A DNA stretch of 64,000 nt from Pseudotamlana agarivorans (GCF_001642835.1 NZ_LXEI01000010.1:38374-102373); one strand, 5' to 3'; shown: positions 45,738 to 55,216, counted from the first letter of the stretch. Program-made: numbers and translations. The notes: generated by a model not told the origin, from the sequence alone.

Positions 45738-45802
45738 CGCCGCGAAAGTAAATATGATACTTTCCTAAATTATTTTAAGAACATATAATTTAAAGATAAA
45801 TT

Positions 45803-46414
45803 ATGTTTTATATCGTTGAGATTTTTGGAACCGCGGCCTTCGCTATATCAGGAGTTTTAGTGGCTCTTAAAAAGCGAATGGATTTATTTGGTATTCTTAT
45901 AATTGCTTTCGTAACCTCGGTAGGAGGTGGTACTTTGCGTGATATTTTAATTGGTGTTACGCCCGTAAGTTGGATGACCAATATTGTGTATACTTACGTG
46001 ATTATAGGCGCTTCGATTTTCGGAATTATTTTTAGAAGTAAACTTAATTATTTACGAACCTCACTATTTTTATTTGATACTATTGGAATAGGTCTGTACA
46101 CTGTTGTAGGTGTAGAAAGAGGGATAAACGCTGGTTTACACCCTGTAATTTGCATTGCGATAGGCACCATAACAGCATGTTTTGGAGGTGTTGTACGTGA
46201 TGTTTTGTGTAACGAAATCCCCGTTATTTTTAGAAAAGAAATTTATGCAACTGCCTGTATTTTAGGAGGAATCACTTATTTCCTATTAAAATTATTACCA
46301 ATTGAAGGTAACTTTATTTTTATTATCGCTGGGGTTGTGGTTATCGTGATTCGTTTATTAGCCGTTATTTTTAAGATTGCATTACCGAATTTGTACAACA
46401 ATCAAGGGGATTAA
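45803..46414 (+). CDS. Trimeric intracellular cation (TRIC/UPF0126) channel family protein
   Basis: 203-residue, seven-helix membrane protein built from two UPF0126 repeats, each with a Gly-rich signature: VTSVGGGTLRDILIG and TACFGGVVRDVLCNE. Bacterial TRIC proteins are potassium-permeable homotrimers; glycine uptake has also been suggested for the family. Confidence 0.9.
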   Translation: MFYIVEIFGTAAFAISGVLVALKKRMDLFGILIIAFVTSVGGGTLRDILIGVTPVSWMTNIVYTYVIIGASIFGIIFRSKLNYLRTSLFLFDTIGIGLYTVVGVERGINAGLHPVICIAIGTITACFGGVVRDVLCNEIPVIFRKEIYATACILGGITYFLLKLLPIEGNFIFIIAGVVVIVIRLLAVIFKIALPNLYNNQGD

Positions 46415-46448
46415 AAGAGTGAATCTTTTCGCTGAAACCTAATAAAAA

Positions 46449-46533
46449 CACCTCCCTTAATCCCTCCTTATTAGGAGGGAAACTGTTGTGTTAGATTTTC
46501 CCTTTATAAAGAGGGTGTTAAGGGGTGTGTTAT
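46449..46533. repeat. CCCTCC/GGAGGG-type intergenic inverted repeat
   Basis: Left arm AACACCTCCCTTAATCCCTCC (46449 on) and right arm AGAGGGTGTTAAGGGGTGTG (46511 on) are imperfect inverted repeats; each has its own small hairpin, CCCTCC-TTATTA-GGAGGG (46463-46480) and CCCTTTATAAAGAGGG (46501-46516). It lies between the convergent TRIC and cyclophilin genes and may also stop transcription. Confidence 0.6.
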
Positions 46534-46592
46534 CAGAAGTTGGTAGGTCTTAAATTGAGTAAAGCCCTCTAATAAAGTCACTTTGTCCCAAA

Positions 46593-47306
46593 CTATTCTA
46601 TAATCTCAACATTGCGTATATAAATGTTTTTGTTAGGCCAATCGGCACTGTCGGTATCTACACTCGCAATTTTATCAACTACATCCATACCTTTAGTAAC
46701 ATGTCCAAATATGGTGTAATCCCCATCTAAAAAATGCGAGCCTCCTTCCTGCTGAACAATGAAAAACTCATAAGGCGAGGCTAGTTTATGCGGATTGTCA
46801 ATTTCGCTACTTGGCATAGAAATCACACCTCTGTCATGTTTAAAACCACGTTTGGTGTCTGGAGGTAAGAGGTATTTGCCTATGTATTCACGCTTTCTAA
46901 CCGTTTCTTTATCGTCGCTATTTCCGGCCTGAACCATGAAGTTATCAATCACACGGTAAAACTGTGTGTTATTGAAGTATTTTTGCTTCGTTAGCCAAAT
47001 AAAATTGGAACGATGAAACTTGGTTTCGTTATACAGTAGGATGTCTATGGTGCCAAAATCGGTTGTAATGCGCACCTTATTTTCCTTGTGATGCTTGTCG
47101 TATTCCAAGAAAAAATCCATCGCATTTTTGTCGGTTAACTTAGGGAATTCACGGGTCTTTTTTTTAGTAGACGTCGTTGTTTTCGGTGTTTCCTCGGTTT
47201 CTTTGGTTTCAACTTGGGCTTCAGGGCTAGGCTTCTTTTTAGTTTGTTTATCTTCACAGTTTAAAACTAGAAGACATAAAAAACAAAAAATAAGATTAAA
47301 CTTCAT
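46593..47306 (-). CDS. Cyclophilin-type peptidyl-prolyl isomerase lipoprotein
   Basis: 237-residue exported isomerase. Lipobox LVLNC (Cys17) is followed by a Lys/Thr/Glu-rich linker (about 20-55) and a cyclophilin domain (about 75-237): FGTIDILLYNETKFHRSNFI, YFNNTQFYRVIDNFMVQAG, GVISMP, HFLDGDYTIFGHVTKGMDVV. It helps fold proteins in the periplasm. Confidence 0.92.
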   Translation of the reverse strand: MKFNLIFCFLCLLVLNCEDKQTKKKPSPEAQVETKETEETPKTTTSTKKKTREFPKLTDKNAMDFFLEYDKHHKENKVRITTDFGTIDILLYNETKFHRSNFIWLTKQKYFNNTQFYRVIDNFMVQAGNSDDKETVRKREYIGKYLLPPDTKRGFKHDRGVISMPSSEIDNPHKLASPYEFFIVQQEGGSHFLDGDYTIFGHVTKGMDVVDKIASVDTDSADWPNKNIYIRNVEIIE

Positions 47307-47312
47307 TAATTA

Positions 47313-47320
47313 TAATTTTG
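47313..47320 (+). promoter_or_regulatory. -7 promoter box for the NUDIX gene
   Basis: TAATTTTG matches TAnnTTTG and lies 24 bases before the ATG at 47344, in the 37-base divergent gap with the cyclophilin gene. Confidence 0.5.
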
Positions 47321-47343
47321 TTATTCACTGAAAATATTTTCGA

Positions 47344-47985
47344 ATGAATTTTGATACATTTTTACAGGCGCTTTCAAAAATAGAAAATATACCCGTATTA
47401 GGCGAAACATCGCACTTTAAAATGGTGCCTTCCTTTCGTCATGAGTTTCTTAGAAATCAGAAATCGGCCATCAAAAACGCTAAATTAGCAGGTGTTTTAG
47501 CTTTGTTTTATCCCGATCAGTTTCATGAAACACATTTTGTTTTAATATTAAGAAAGACCTATAAAGGGGTACATTCGGCACAAGTAGCTTTTCCTGGCGG
47601 GCGGTTCGAGCCTGATGATGCGTCTTTAGAATTTACGGCTTTGCGTGAAACTTTCGAGGAAGTTGGGGTGCCTATGGAAGATGTTGAAGTGGTTAAAGAG
47701 CTCACACAGGTGTACATTCCTCCAAGTAATTTTTACGTGCAGCCCTATGTAGGAGTAAGTCACAAAACACCAAAATTTGTAAAACAAGCTGATGAGGTAG
47801 AACGTATTATTGAAGTGCCTCTGGCCGATTTTTTAGATGATAGTTACTTAATTACTAAAAAAGTAAAAAGCTCTTATAGTGCTGAAGTCGAGGTGCCTGC
47901 TTTTAAATTAAAAGGTCATGTGGTTTGGGGCGCAACCGCTATGATGCTTAGTGAAATTAAAGACCTGTTAAAAGCTCTGATATAA
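47344..47985 (+). CDS. NUDIX hydrolase, CoA pyrophosphatase-like
   Basis: 213-residue hydrolase with the complete NUDIX box GGRFEPDDASLEFTALRETF followed by EEVG, preceded by SAQVAFPGG, and UPF0035-type residues (LILRKTYKGVHSAQ) seen in CoA pyrophosphatases. Expected product split: CoA or derivatives to 4'-phosphopantetheine and ADP; substrate is inferred from the family. Confidence 0.88.
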   Translation: MNFDTFLQALSKIENIPVLGETSHFKMVPSFRHEFLRNQKSAIKNAKLAGVLALFYPDQFHETHFVLILRKTYKGVHSAQVAFPGGRFEPDDASLEFTALRETFEEVGVPMEDVEVVKELTQVYIPPSNFYVQPYVGVSHKTPKFVKQADEVERIIEVPLADFLDDSYLITKKVKSSYSAEVEVPAFKLKGHVVWGATAMMLSEIKDLLKALI

Positions 47986-47999
47986 TCTACGAGATTTAC

Positions 48000-48007
48000 T
48001 ACATTTG
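48000..48007 (+). promoter_or_regulatory. -7 promoter box for the acyltransferase gene
   Basis: TACATTTG is a perfect TAnnTTTG box 35 bases before the ATG at 48042. Confidence 0.55.
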
Positions 48008-48041
48008 CACCACCAACTGAAAAATTGAAGAAGGATTTATT

Positions 48042-48839
48042 ATGGGATTGCTTAAAAAAAATCCATTCGGACACATATTACTATTAAAAAAATGGCTGAT
48101 TAGAGTTTTCGGCCTTCTTACACATAGACGCTTTAGAGGGTTTAACGAACTTCAAATCGAAGGTTCTGAAGTGATTAAAAATCTACCCGATACCAACGTT
48201 TTATTTATATCAAATCATCAAACTTATTTTGCCGATGTGGTTTCTATGTTTCATGTTTTTAACGCGAGTTTAAGCGGACGTGTAGATTCGATTAAAAACG
48301 TAGGTTACATTTGGAATCCGAAATTAAACATCTATTATGTTGCAGCCAAAGAAACCATGAAAGCAGGGTTGCTGCCTAAAATATTAGCTTATATGGGGTC
48401 GATTAGTATCGAGCGTACTTGGCGATCTGAAGGTAAAGATGTGAACAGACAGGTTAAAATGAGTGATATTTCTAACATTGGAAAGGCCTTAGACGATGGT
48501 TGGGTGATTACTTTCCCGCAAGGAACCACAACACCTTTTAAACCGGTTAGAAAAGGTACCGCTCATATTATAAAGCGTTACAAACCTATCGTTGTACCTA
48601 TTGTTATTGATGGTTTTCGACGTTCATTTGATAAGAAAGGCTTAAGAATTAAAAAGAAAAATATCTTACAATCTTTTGAAATAAAAGAACCTCTAGAAAT
48701 TGATTATGATAATGATTCTACAGACGATATCATTACTAAAATCGAATATGCGATCGAGCAGCATCCATCATTTTTAAAGGTTATTCCTCAAAAGGAAATT
48801 GAAGCACTTGAAGCTTTGAATAAATTAAGAGAGTGGTAG
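48042..48839 (+). CDS. 1-acyl-sn-glycerol-3-phosphate acyltransferase-like (PlsC) protein
   Basis: 265-residue membrane-bound acyltransferase of phospholipid synthesis. Motif I is SNHQTYFADV (His-x4-Asp), motif III is TFPQGTTTPFKPVRKGTAHI, where Gln replaces the usual Glu of EGT. The C-terminal region is charged. It is 36 bases ahead of recQ but need not share a transcript. Confidence 0.85.
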   Translation: MGLLKKNPFGHILLLKKWLIRVFGLLTHRRFRGFNELQIEGSEVIKNLPDTNVLFISNHQTYFADVVSMFHVFNASLSGRVDSIKNVGYIWNPKLNIYYVAAKETMKAGLLPKILAYMGSISIERTWRSEGKDVNRQVKMSDISNIGKALDDGWVITFPQGTTTPFKPVRKGTAHIIKRYKPIVVPIVIDGFRRSFDKKGLRIKKKNILQSFEIKEPLEIDYDNDSTDDIITKIEYAIEQHPSFLKVIPQKEIEALEALNKLREW

Positions 48840-48874
48840 TAAACCGCTAAAATCTTCTTTCATAAAAAAGCTTA

Positions 48875-51010
48875 ATGCACACGACAGAAACTAAGGATAA
48901 ATTATTTTCTAATTTAAAAACGTACTTTGGATACGATACGTTTCGTGCACAGCAAAAAGAGATTATTGAAACCGTTTTAAGCAAAAAAGATTGCTTGGTT
49001 ATCATGCCTACTGGTGGCGGAAAATCGATGTGCTTCCAGTTACCTGCCTTAAGTTTTGAAGGTGTTACCCTAGTCATTTCACCATTAATTGCTTTGATGA
49101 AAGATCAAGTAGATGGTTTAAATGCCAATGGTATTTCGGCTTCGTATTTCAATAGCAGTCAGAGTGGTTCCGAACAAGATCTTATTATAGAACGTGTTAT
49201 TCAAGCTGATTTAAAACTCCTGTATGTGGCTCCAGAGAGCCTTGCTTCGCTTCAAAATATCATTAATGAAAAATATATCAGTTGTGTCGCTATTGATGAG
49301 GCGCACTGTATTTCGTCTTGGGGACACGATTTTAGACCATCATATCAGCAACTAGGATTTTTAAAAGGCACGCTGCCTAATACACCATTTATTGCACTAA
49401 CGGCCACTGCCGATAAAGCCACGAGAACCGACATCGCGAAGCAATTACGTATTGAACATGCGCAACAATTTATTTCGTCGTTCGACCGAGAAAATATTGA
49501 ACTAGAAGTCCGCCCTGCCGATAATAGAATATCTCAAATCGTAAAGTTTATAAACAAAACGCCTAATCAATCGGGTATTGTTTATTGTTTAAGCCGAAAA
49601 ACCACCGAGCAGTTGGCTAAAAAGCTTAAAACTAATGGTATTTCAGCTAAAGCTTATCATGCGGGTTTGAATTTTGAGGAACGGTCCAAAGTACAAGAGT
49701 CCTTTATTTTTGATAAAACTCAAGTAGTTTGCGCTACCGTTGCCTTTGGTATGGGTATCGACAAATCTAATGTTCGATGGGTCGTGCATTATAATATGCC
49801 TAAAAATATAGAAGGCTATTATCAGGAAATTGGTCGTGCAGGACGGGATGGATTAAAATCGCACGCCCTGTTATTTCATAGTTATGCTGATGTAATTCAA
49901 CTTCGGAATTTTGCTAGTGGTGCATCAAATGAAGAGTTTCAAATAGCGAAGCTCGACCGTATGAAGCAGTTTAGTGAAGCCACTACCTGCCGTAGAAAAA
50001 TCTTGCTTAGCTATTTTGGGGAGTTGCTTGCCGAAAATTGTGGAAACTGCGATGTTTGTAAAAATCCGCCACAGTTTTTTGATGGTACCATATTCGCTCA
50101 AAAAATCTTGTCGGCCGTATATCGTTTAAAGCAAGCAGAACCTATAGGAACCGTAATCGATGTGCTTCGAGGTTCGCAAAATGCCACGATTTTAGATAAA
50201 GGCTATAACCAATTGAAAACCTTTGGGATTGGTAGAGAAATTGCTTATCGCGATTGGCAGCATTTAACCATTCAATTAATAAATCAGGGGTTTTGTGAAA
50301 TCGCTTTTCATAAAAATAATGTCCTTCGACTTACCGAGTTTTCTAACAAAGTTTTGTTTGAAGGCGCTAAAGTCTCATTAACAAAACCAGTTCATATTCC
50401 GGAACCAAAAGTTAAGGAACGCGTAAAACGCAAGCCCAAAGCAAGTCCTAAAGCTCGTGTTAAAACCGTTGAAAACAGCTTGTTTGAGCGTTTACGCCAG
50501 TTGCGTTATAAAATTGCTTTAGAAGAGGATATTCCAGCATATTTGGTATTTAGTGATGCGACGTTAAAGGAAATTGAACGAGAGCGTCCATTAAGTGAAT
50601 CGGACTTTTTAAGCATAAGTGGTGTAGGACAGCGTAAGCTCGAGGTTTATGGCGATGAGTTTATGGCCGAGATTTTAGATTTTATGGGTTCTAAAGTGAA
50701 GAAGCCTAAAAAGAAGGCAACACATTTAGTCACTTACGAACTTTATAAATCGGGTTTAAGTGTGGAAGAAATCTCATTGGAACGTAAACTTTCCACCACG
50801 ACCATTTATTCACATATTGCGAAATTACACAGTTCGGGGAAAGCAGTGAATATTCATGATTTTGTTTCAAAAACAGAAATTGAAGCCGTTCGAAAAGCAA
50901 AGCAAGAACTTGATGCCCCAAATGCTTTACGTCCTTACTACGATTATTTTAATGCCGATCTAGACTATTTTAAAATCCGTTTGGCCTTAAGTGTGGTGGA
51001 TAAAAGTTAA
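48875..51010 (+). CDS. recQ: ATP-dependent DNA helicase RecQ
   Basis: 711-residue 3'-5' DNA helicase. Walker A MPTGGGKSM, DEAH box AIDEAHCISSWGHDFRP, motif VI QEIGRAGRDGLKS, zinc-binding Cys set (CRRKILLSYFG, CGNCDVC), RQC winged helix, HRDC domain (about 530-605, RLRQLRYKIALEEDIPAYLV) and a C-terminal helix-turn-helix extension (SVEEISLERKLSTTTIYSHI). The last 18 codons are copied as a fragment at 51880-51935. Length is typical of Bacteroidota RecQ. Confidence 0.95.
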   Translation: MHTTETKDKLFSNLKTYFGYDTFRAQQKEIIETVLSKKDCLVIMPTGGGKSMCFQLPALSFEGVTLVISPLIALMKDQVDGLNANGISASYFNSSQSGSEQDLIIERVIQADLKLLYVAPESLASLQNIINEKYISCVAIDEAHCISSWGHDFRPSYQQLGFLKGTLPNTPFIALTATADKATRTDIAKQLRIEHAQQFISSFDRENIELEVRPADNRISQIVKFINKTPNQSGIVYCLSRKTTEQLAKKLKTNGISAKAYHAGLNFEERSKVQESFIFDKTQVVCATVAFGMGIDKSNVRWVVHYNMPKNIEGYYQEIGRAGRDGLKSHALLFHSYADVIQLRNFASGASNEEFQIAKLDRMKQFSEATTCRRKILLSYFGELLAENCGNCDVCKNPPQFFDGTIFAQKILSAVYRLKQAEPIGTVIDVLRGSQNATILDKGYNQLKTFGIGREIAYRDWQHLTIQLINQGFCEIAFHKNNVLRLTEFSNKVLFEGAKVSLTKPVHIPEPKVKERVKRKPKASPKARVKTVENSLFERLRQLRYKIALEEDIPAYLVFSDATLKEIERERPLSESDFLSISGVGQRKLEVYGDEFMAEILDFMGSKVKKPKKKATHLVTYELYKSGLSVEEISLERKLSTTTIYSHIAKLHSSGKAVNIHDFVSKTEIEAVRKAKQELDAPNALRPYYDYFNADLDYFKIRLALSVVDKS

Positions 51011-51277
51011 ACTATATCAGATTATTTACTAGTTAAAAAATAAGCTTTTTCAGTAGTTTTTGAGTTGTTTTTTAGTGTTGTATTTCAGTGTTTTATGTGT
51101 TGTTCTTCAGTGTGATTAAGTGATAACTGCGAAATGTCCTTAAGGATGCTATCTGTTTTTTTCTTACTTTTCCACTCCTAAATATTACAATTCGTGAGGA
51201 GTTTTCATCTTAAGGTGTAAGGGTTGGAAATATTGAAGTTAAACCAACTTATGTAATTAATTAAAAAAACAAACCAA

Positions 51278-51748
51278 ATGAAAAAAAATACCAGCGTTAT
51301 TCTTTTAACGGTAGCTGTGCTTGCTAGTTTATTTTTAATGTCTTGTAGTAATGATGATGATGATGATGATGAAGTTGAAGAAGTTGGAGAGGTATTTAAT
51401 GAGGAGCTTTATGGAAAATGGACTTTATTTGTATTGCATGAAAGGGAATACGTAAATGGAACCTTTGAGAGTGAACGATATTATAAGTTCGGGGAAGACG
51501 AAATAAGTGACTTAACTTTTTATGAAAATAGCACCTTTTACAAATATGAATCCTTTTATGGGGTTAGAGAGAATGAAAAAGGAACCTATAGCTTTGATGG
51601 AGATGTTCTAACTTTGACTCTTGAAGATGGTTCTAAATATGCTTCTAATGTCGAGTTGTATCAAGAATATTTTATCATTCATAGTTCGGAGGAATTTGAA
51701 GAAAATGGAGATACCTACAGGCATGAACGTGAATGGAAGTACAGATAA
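51278..51748 (+). CDS. Lipocalin-like lipoprotein
   Basis: 156-residue lipoprotein: signal peptide with lipobox LMSC (Cys23), acidic Asp/Glu stretch, then a small beta-barrel (EELYGKWTLFVLHEREYVNG, DLTFYENSTFYKYESF, EKGTYSFDGDVLTLTLEDG) of the lipocalin-like family. It stands between recQ and a duplicate of the recQ 3' end and so may have come in with an insertion. The upstream 267 bases hold only T/G-rich short repeats. Function unknown. Confidence 0.78.
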   Translation: MKKNTSVILLTVAVLASLFLMSCSNDDDDDDEVEEVGEVFNEELYGKWTLFVLHEREYVNGTFESERYYKFGEDEISDLTFYENSTFYKYESFYGVRENEKGTYSFDGDVLTLTLEDGSKYASNVELYQEYFIIHSSEEFEENGDTYRHEREWKYR

Positions 51749-51879
51749 GATTATAAAACCTAATTGAGACGAGCATTATTTTAAGGTGCTCTTTTTTTAT
51801 TGCTTATAATTGTGCTTTGGTTTATAACCGATTCCATTGTTCAAATGGCTAAGAGCTCTTTACTTGTCTCGATACATTC

Positions 51880-51935
51880 CCGGTCTAGACTATTTTAAAA
51901 TCCGTTTAGCCCTAAGTGTGGTGGATAAAAATTAG
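51880..51935 (+). pseudogene. Duplicated 3' end of recQ
   Basis: 56 bases match 50955-51010 with about five differences; both read (S/L)DYFKIRLALSVVDK and end in a stop. The shift is 925 bases. The copy is too short to be a gene and lies 36 bases before the pentapeptide gene. Confidence 0.85.
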
Positions 51936-51970
51936 TACTTTTAAAAAGAAAAACCATTTCATAAAAGCTT

Positions 51971-52531
51971 ATGGTAGAAGATCAAACTTTTAGTAAACAA
52001 GATTTTACCGAGAATCGGCTTCCTCATGGTGATTATGAATACTGCAGCTTTATAAATTGTAATTTTTCTAAATCGTTTTTAAACGGCATTAACTTTTTAG
52101 AGTGCGAATTTATCGATTGTAATTTAAGTTCGGCAAACATTACTAACACCGCATTTCAGGATGTGAAATTTCAAGATTGTAAAATGTTGGGTTTACATTT
52201 TGAAACCTGTAACGATTTTGGGTTTTCCGTTCGTTTTTTGAATTGCATAATAAATCACACGTCGTTTTATCAAGTTGATTTAAAAACATCAAAATTTGAA
52301 AACTCTAAATGCCATGAAGTCGAATTTACCGAAGCGGATTTAAGACAAGTTTCTCTTAACAATTGTGATTTAGAAGGCGCGACTTTTAATAACAGTAATT
52401 TAGAACGCACAGATTTTAGAACAGCAACTAACTATAACATCCACCCCGGACAGAATAAAATAAAAGGCGCCAAGTTTTCTGCAGAAGGCCATACTGGACT
52501 TTTAAGGGTCTATAAAATTGTGATTGAGTAG
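51971..52531 (+). CDS. Pentapeptide-repeat protein, Qnr/McbG-like
   Basis: 186-residue right-handed quadrilateral beta-helix built of A(D/N)LXX-type pentapeptides (FINCNFSKSFLNGINFLECE, FIDCNLSSANITNTAFQDV, TEADLRQVSLNNCDLEGATF). The hydrophobic break around residue 75 and the total length match Qnr-like proteins that shield DNA gyrase, but a chromosomal copy like this need not confer resistance. No signal peptide. Confidence 0.88.
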   Translation: MVEDQTFSKQDFTENRLPHGDYEYCSFINCNFSKSFLNGINFLECEFIDCNLSSANITNTAFQDVKFQDCKMLGLHFETCNDFGFSVRFLNCIINHTSFYQVDLKTSKFENSKCHEVEFTEADLRQVSLNNCDLEGATFNNSNLERTDFRTATNYNIHPGQNKIKGAKFSAEGHTGLLRVYKIVIE

Positions 52532-52576
52532 TTTATTTTAAAATCTGTTTTGTAAATAAATGAGCTTCATCTACAT

Positions 52577-52605
52577 ACCTTTTTATGATTTAAAAGGTTA
52601 TTTTT
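52577..52605 (+). terminator. Possible terminator after the pentapeptide gene
   Basis: ACCTTTT (52577-52583) pairs with AAAAGGT (52592-52598), then TATTTTT. Confidence 0.5.
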
Positions 52606-52803
52606 AAGATCGAACTTGAAAGTATTTCTACAGCAAGCGCCTAGCCAATCATTAAACATCAATTCATTCTATAGTGGCATCAGAAATAATTCTTAACCAT
52701 GATTTAAAAAATAGGATAGGAGTTGTAAATTTGAATTGAAAATAAAAAGTTAGGTAGAAGTATTGCCAAATTCCGCGAAAGCGAAAACAACAAAAAGGTA
52801 TTT

Positions 52804-53562
52804 ATGAAATTAGTTATATCTCCAGCAAAGTCCTTAGATTTTGAAAGTGAATTACCAACATCGCAACATACAGAAGCTCGGTTTTTAAAACAATCGGAGC
52901 GTTTAAATAAATTACTTAAAAAGAAATCGGCCAAAAGTTTATCGAAACTCATGAGTATTTCTGATGCTTTGGGGCAACTTAATTACGAGCGTAATCAAGC
53001 TTGGGAATTGCCTTTTACTACCGATAATGCCAGACCGGCAGTTTATGCTTTTAATGGCGATGTGTATCGTGGTTTGGATGCCTACACCATTCCAGAAGAT
53101 AAAATTGAAACGCTTAACAACACAGTTCGCATTCTTTCTGGTTTGTATGGTGTTTTAAAACCTACCGATTTAATTCAGCCTTACCGTTTGGAAATGGGAA
53201 CTAAATTCCCTGTAGGTACAAAGAAAAATCTATATGAATTTTGGAAAAAAGACATCACCAAAGCCCTTAATGAGGAGCTGGAAGATGATGAGTTGTTTTT
53301 GAATTTAGCCAGCAACGAATATTTTAAAGCGGTTGATACTAAAGCGCTAAAAGTACCTGTGGTAACGGCTAATTTTAAAGATTTTAAAAATGGCGAATAT
53401 AAAATGATTTCCTTTTTTGCTAAAGCCGCCCGCGGATTAATGGCACGTTACGTAGTGGATACCAACGCAAAAACCATAGACGATTTAAAGGGCTTTAATT
53501 ATGAAGGCTATAGTTATAGCGAACCGATGTCTAAGGAGAATGATTTGGTTTTTATAAGATAG
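52804..53562 (+). CDS. yaaA: YaaA peroxide-stress protein (DUF328)
   Basis: 252-residue cytosolic protein of the YaaA family, which lowers free iron and DNA damage under H2O2 stress in E. coli. Signature segments are MKLVISPAKSLDFES, PAVYAFNGDVYRGLDA, LSGLYGVLKPTDLIQPYRLE and FFAKAARGLMARYVVD. It stands alone; Dps and OxyR elsewhere in the window complete a peroxide-defence set. Confidence 0.94.
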   Translation: MKLVISPAKSLDFESELPTSQHTEARFLKQSERLNKLLKKKSAKSLSKLMSISDALGQLNYERNQAWELPFTTDNARPAVYAFNGDVYRGLDAYTIPEDKIETLNNTVRILSGLYGVLKPTDLIQPYRLEMGTKFPVGTKKNLYEFWKKDITKALNEELEDDELFLNLASNEYFKAVDTKALKVPVVTANFKDFKNGEYKMISFFAKAARGLMARYVVDTNAKTIDDLKGFNYEGYSYSEPMSKENDLVFIR

Positions 53563-53575
53563 AGGCTTAAAAAAT

Positions 53576-53603
53576 AAAGCGCAGCCTATTTGGGTTGCGC
53601 TTT
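53576..53603. terminator. Bidirectional terminator of yaaA and the THX gene
   Basis: AAAGCGCAGCC pairs with GG-TTGCGCTTT around TATTT; T-rich bases follow on both sides. It overlaps the stop codon of the convergent THX gene. Confidence 0.75.
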
Positions 53604-53720
53604 GTTTCCAATATTAATTTTACTCTCAACAGAAGGTTTCTTTTTTATTCTTGGGCGTCTCACTCCAAAAGTACCTCTGTGAATTTTGCCTCTTTTCGTT
53701 TTTTTATCGCCTTTTCCCAT
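53586..53720 (-). CDS. 30S ribosomal protein THX
   Basis: A 44-residue, strongly basic protein: MGKGDKKTKRGKIHRGTFGV, then RRPRIKKKPSVESKINIG, ending AQPK. This is the Bacteroidota/Thermus THX-type protein that binds in the 30S head. The ATG (complement of 53718-53720) is preceded by A-rich bases. It is too short to stand out among open frames, and the plus-strand frame 53595-53798 across it is only its shadow. Confidence 0.93.
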   Translation of the reverse strand: MGKGDKKTKRGKIHRGTFGVRRPRIKKKPSVESKINIGNKAQPK

Positions 53721-53849
53721 AGTTTTAATGATTTTTTTATCGCTTTCGCGGAATTGTTTCCGAACAGATTTGGAGTTCGGGTGTTTGGTTTAATATAACA
53801 TTTTTTTACGGAAGAACAAGTATTTACACCACTTTGATAAAATTAGCTG

Positions 53850-53857
53850 TACCTTTG
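53850..53857 (+). promoter_or_regulatory. -7 promoter box for the DEAD helicase gene
   Basis: TACCTTTG, a perfect TAnnTTTG box. It predicts a leader of about 50 bases before the ATG at 53912. Confidence 0.55.
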
Positions 53858-53911
53858 CCCACTTAAAGAAGTAGACTATAATTTTGTATGTGTGCTTCAT
53901 AAATACGTTAT

Positions 53912-55216
53912 ATGTCATTTCAATCTTTGGGACTGTCTGAAGCCCTGCTAAAAGCAATTAGCAAAAAAGGATACACAAAACCATCTCCAATTCAAGAAAA
54001 AGCCATTCCACCCGTATTAGAGGGATATGATGTTTTAGCATCGGCACAAACAGGAACAGGAAAAACCGCGGGGTTTACTTTACCACTTTTACATTTGCTT
54101 TCTGAAAATCCGAAGGAAAAATACAAGCCCATTCGAGCTTTAATTTTAACGCCAACACGAGAGTTAGCAGCGCAAGTTTATGCGAATGTTAGAGAGTATA
54201 GTGAGTTTTTAAATTTACGAAGTGCTGTTATTTTTGGAGGTGTTAACCAAAAACCTCAAGCGGCAACTATTCGTCAGGGAGTTGATATTTTAGTAGCCAC
54301 TCCAGGGCGTTTACTAGATTTACAAAATCAAGGTTTATTATCTCTAAAACGCGTAGAAATTTTTGTTTTAGATGAAGCCGACCGTATGTTGGATATGGGC
54401 TTTTTAAGAGATATTGAAAAAGTGATTAAAAGTATGCCAGAGAAACGTCAGAATTTGATGTTTTCGGCAACGTTTTCTAAGGAGATTAAAAAACTTGCTC
54501 ATGGTATTTTAAATCAGCCAGTACAGGTTGAAGCGACTCCAGAAAACACGACGGTTGAAGCGATTTCACAAAAGGTATATCGCGTTGCCAAAGGGTTAAA
54601 AACAGGGTTGATTATTAAATTAATTAACGATGGTAATTGGAAACAGGTACTTGTTTTTACCAGAACAAAACATGGGGCGAATAAACTGAGTGAAAAAATG
54701 GATAAAGCTGGTATTACAGCAGCTGCCATTCACGGGAATAAAAGTCAGGGTGCGAGAACAAAGGCCTTATCTGGTTTTAAATCGGGTCGTGTTCGTGTTT
54801 TAGTGGCGACTGATATTGCTGCTAGAGGACTTGATATTCCGTTGTTACCACACGTGATTAACTTTGAGTTACCTAATGTTTCTGAAGATTATGTACACCG
54901 CATTGGTAGAACAGGAAGAGCAGGAGCCAAAGGTGAAGCTATTTCTTTAGTAAGTGCCGATGAAACCACGTTTTTACGTGATATTGAAAAACTTATTGAG
55001 TTAAAGCTTCCTGTAGAAATCGTTGAAGGTTTCGAGCCTGATCCTAATGCATCAACGGTACCTGTAAAACCAGGTCAGGGTAGACAAAACCGAAGACCTC
55101 AAAAAAGTAAATCAAATAAACCGAATAATTCTGGAGGATCTGGAGAGGGTTCTCGAAGAAATTCTGGAAGAAATAATAAATCCAGACGCCCAAGAAGAAG
55201 TAACGAAGGGAGGTAA
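53912..55216 (+). CDS. DEAD-box RNA helicase, RhlE-like
   Basis: 434-residue ATP-dependent RNA helicase: Q motif [20 protein letters not shown], Walker [31 protein letters not shown] motif MFSATFS, motif [12 protein letters not shown], and a basic, Asn/Arg/Ser-rich tail from about 385 for RNA binding. Roles in ribosome assembly, RNA decay or cold response are typical of the family. Confidence 0.94.
   Translation: MSFQSLGLSEALLKAISKKGYTKPSPIQEKAIPPVLEGYDVLASAQTGTGKTAGFTLPLLHLLSENPKEKYKPIRALILTPTRELAAQVYANVREYSEFLNLRSAVIFGGVNQKPQAATIRQGVDILVATPGRLLDLQNQGLLSLKRVEIFVLDEADRMLDMGFLRDIEKVIKSMPEKRQNLMFSATFSKEIKKLAHGILNQPVQVEATPENTTVEAISQKVYRVAKGLKTGLIIKLINDGNWKQVLVFTRTKHGANKLSEKMDKAGITAAAIHGNKSQGARTKALSGFKSGRVRVLVATDIAARGLDIPLLPHVINFELPNVSEDYVHRIGRTGRAGAKGEAISLVSADETTFLRDIEKLIELKLPVEIVEGFEPDPNASTVPVKPGQGRQNRRPQKSKSNKPNNSGGSGEGSRRNSGRNNKSRRPRRSNEGR

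Noticed and set aside
51971..52531. Pentapeptide protein as a quinolone-resistance gene
   Set aside because: The fold fits Qnr, but chromosomal family members mostly lack proven resistance; no mobile context beyond the recQ duplicate.
53595..53798. Plus-strand open frame of 67 codons
   Set aside because: It is antisense to the 44-residue ribosomal protein THX gene and has no family match I know.
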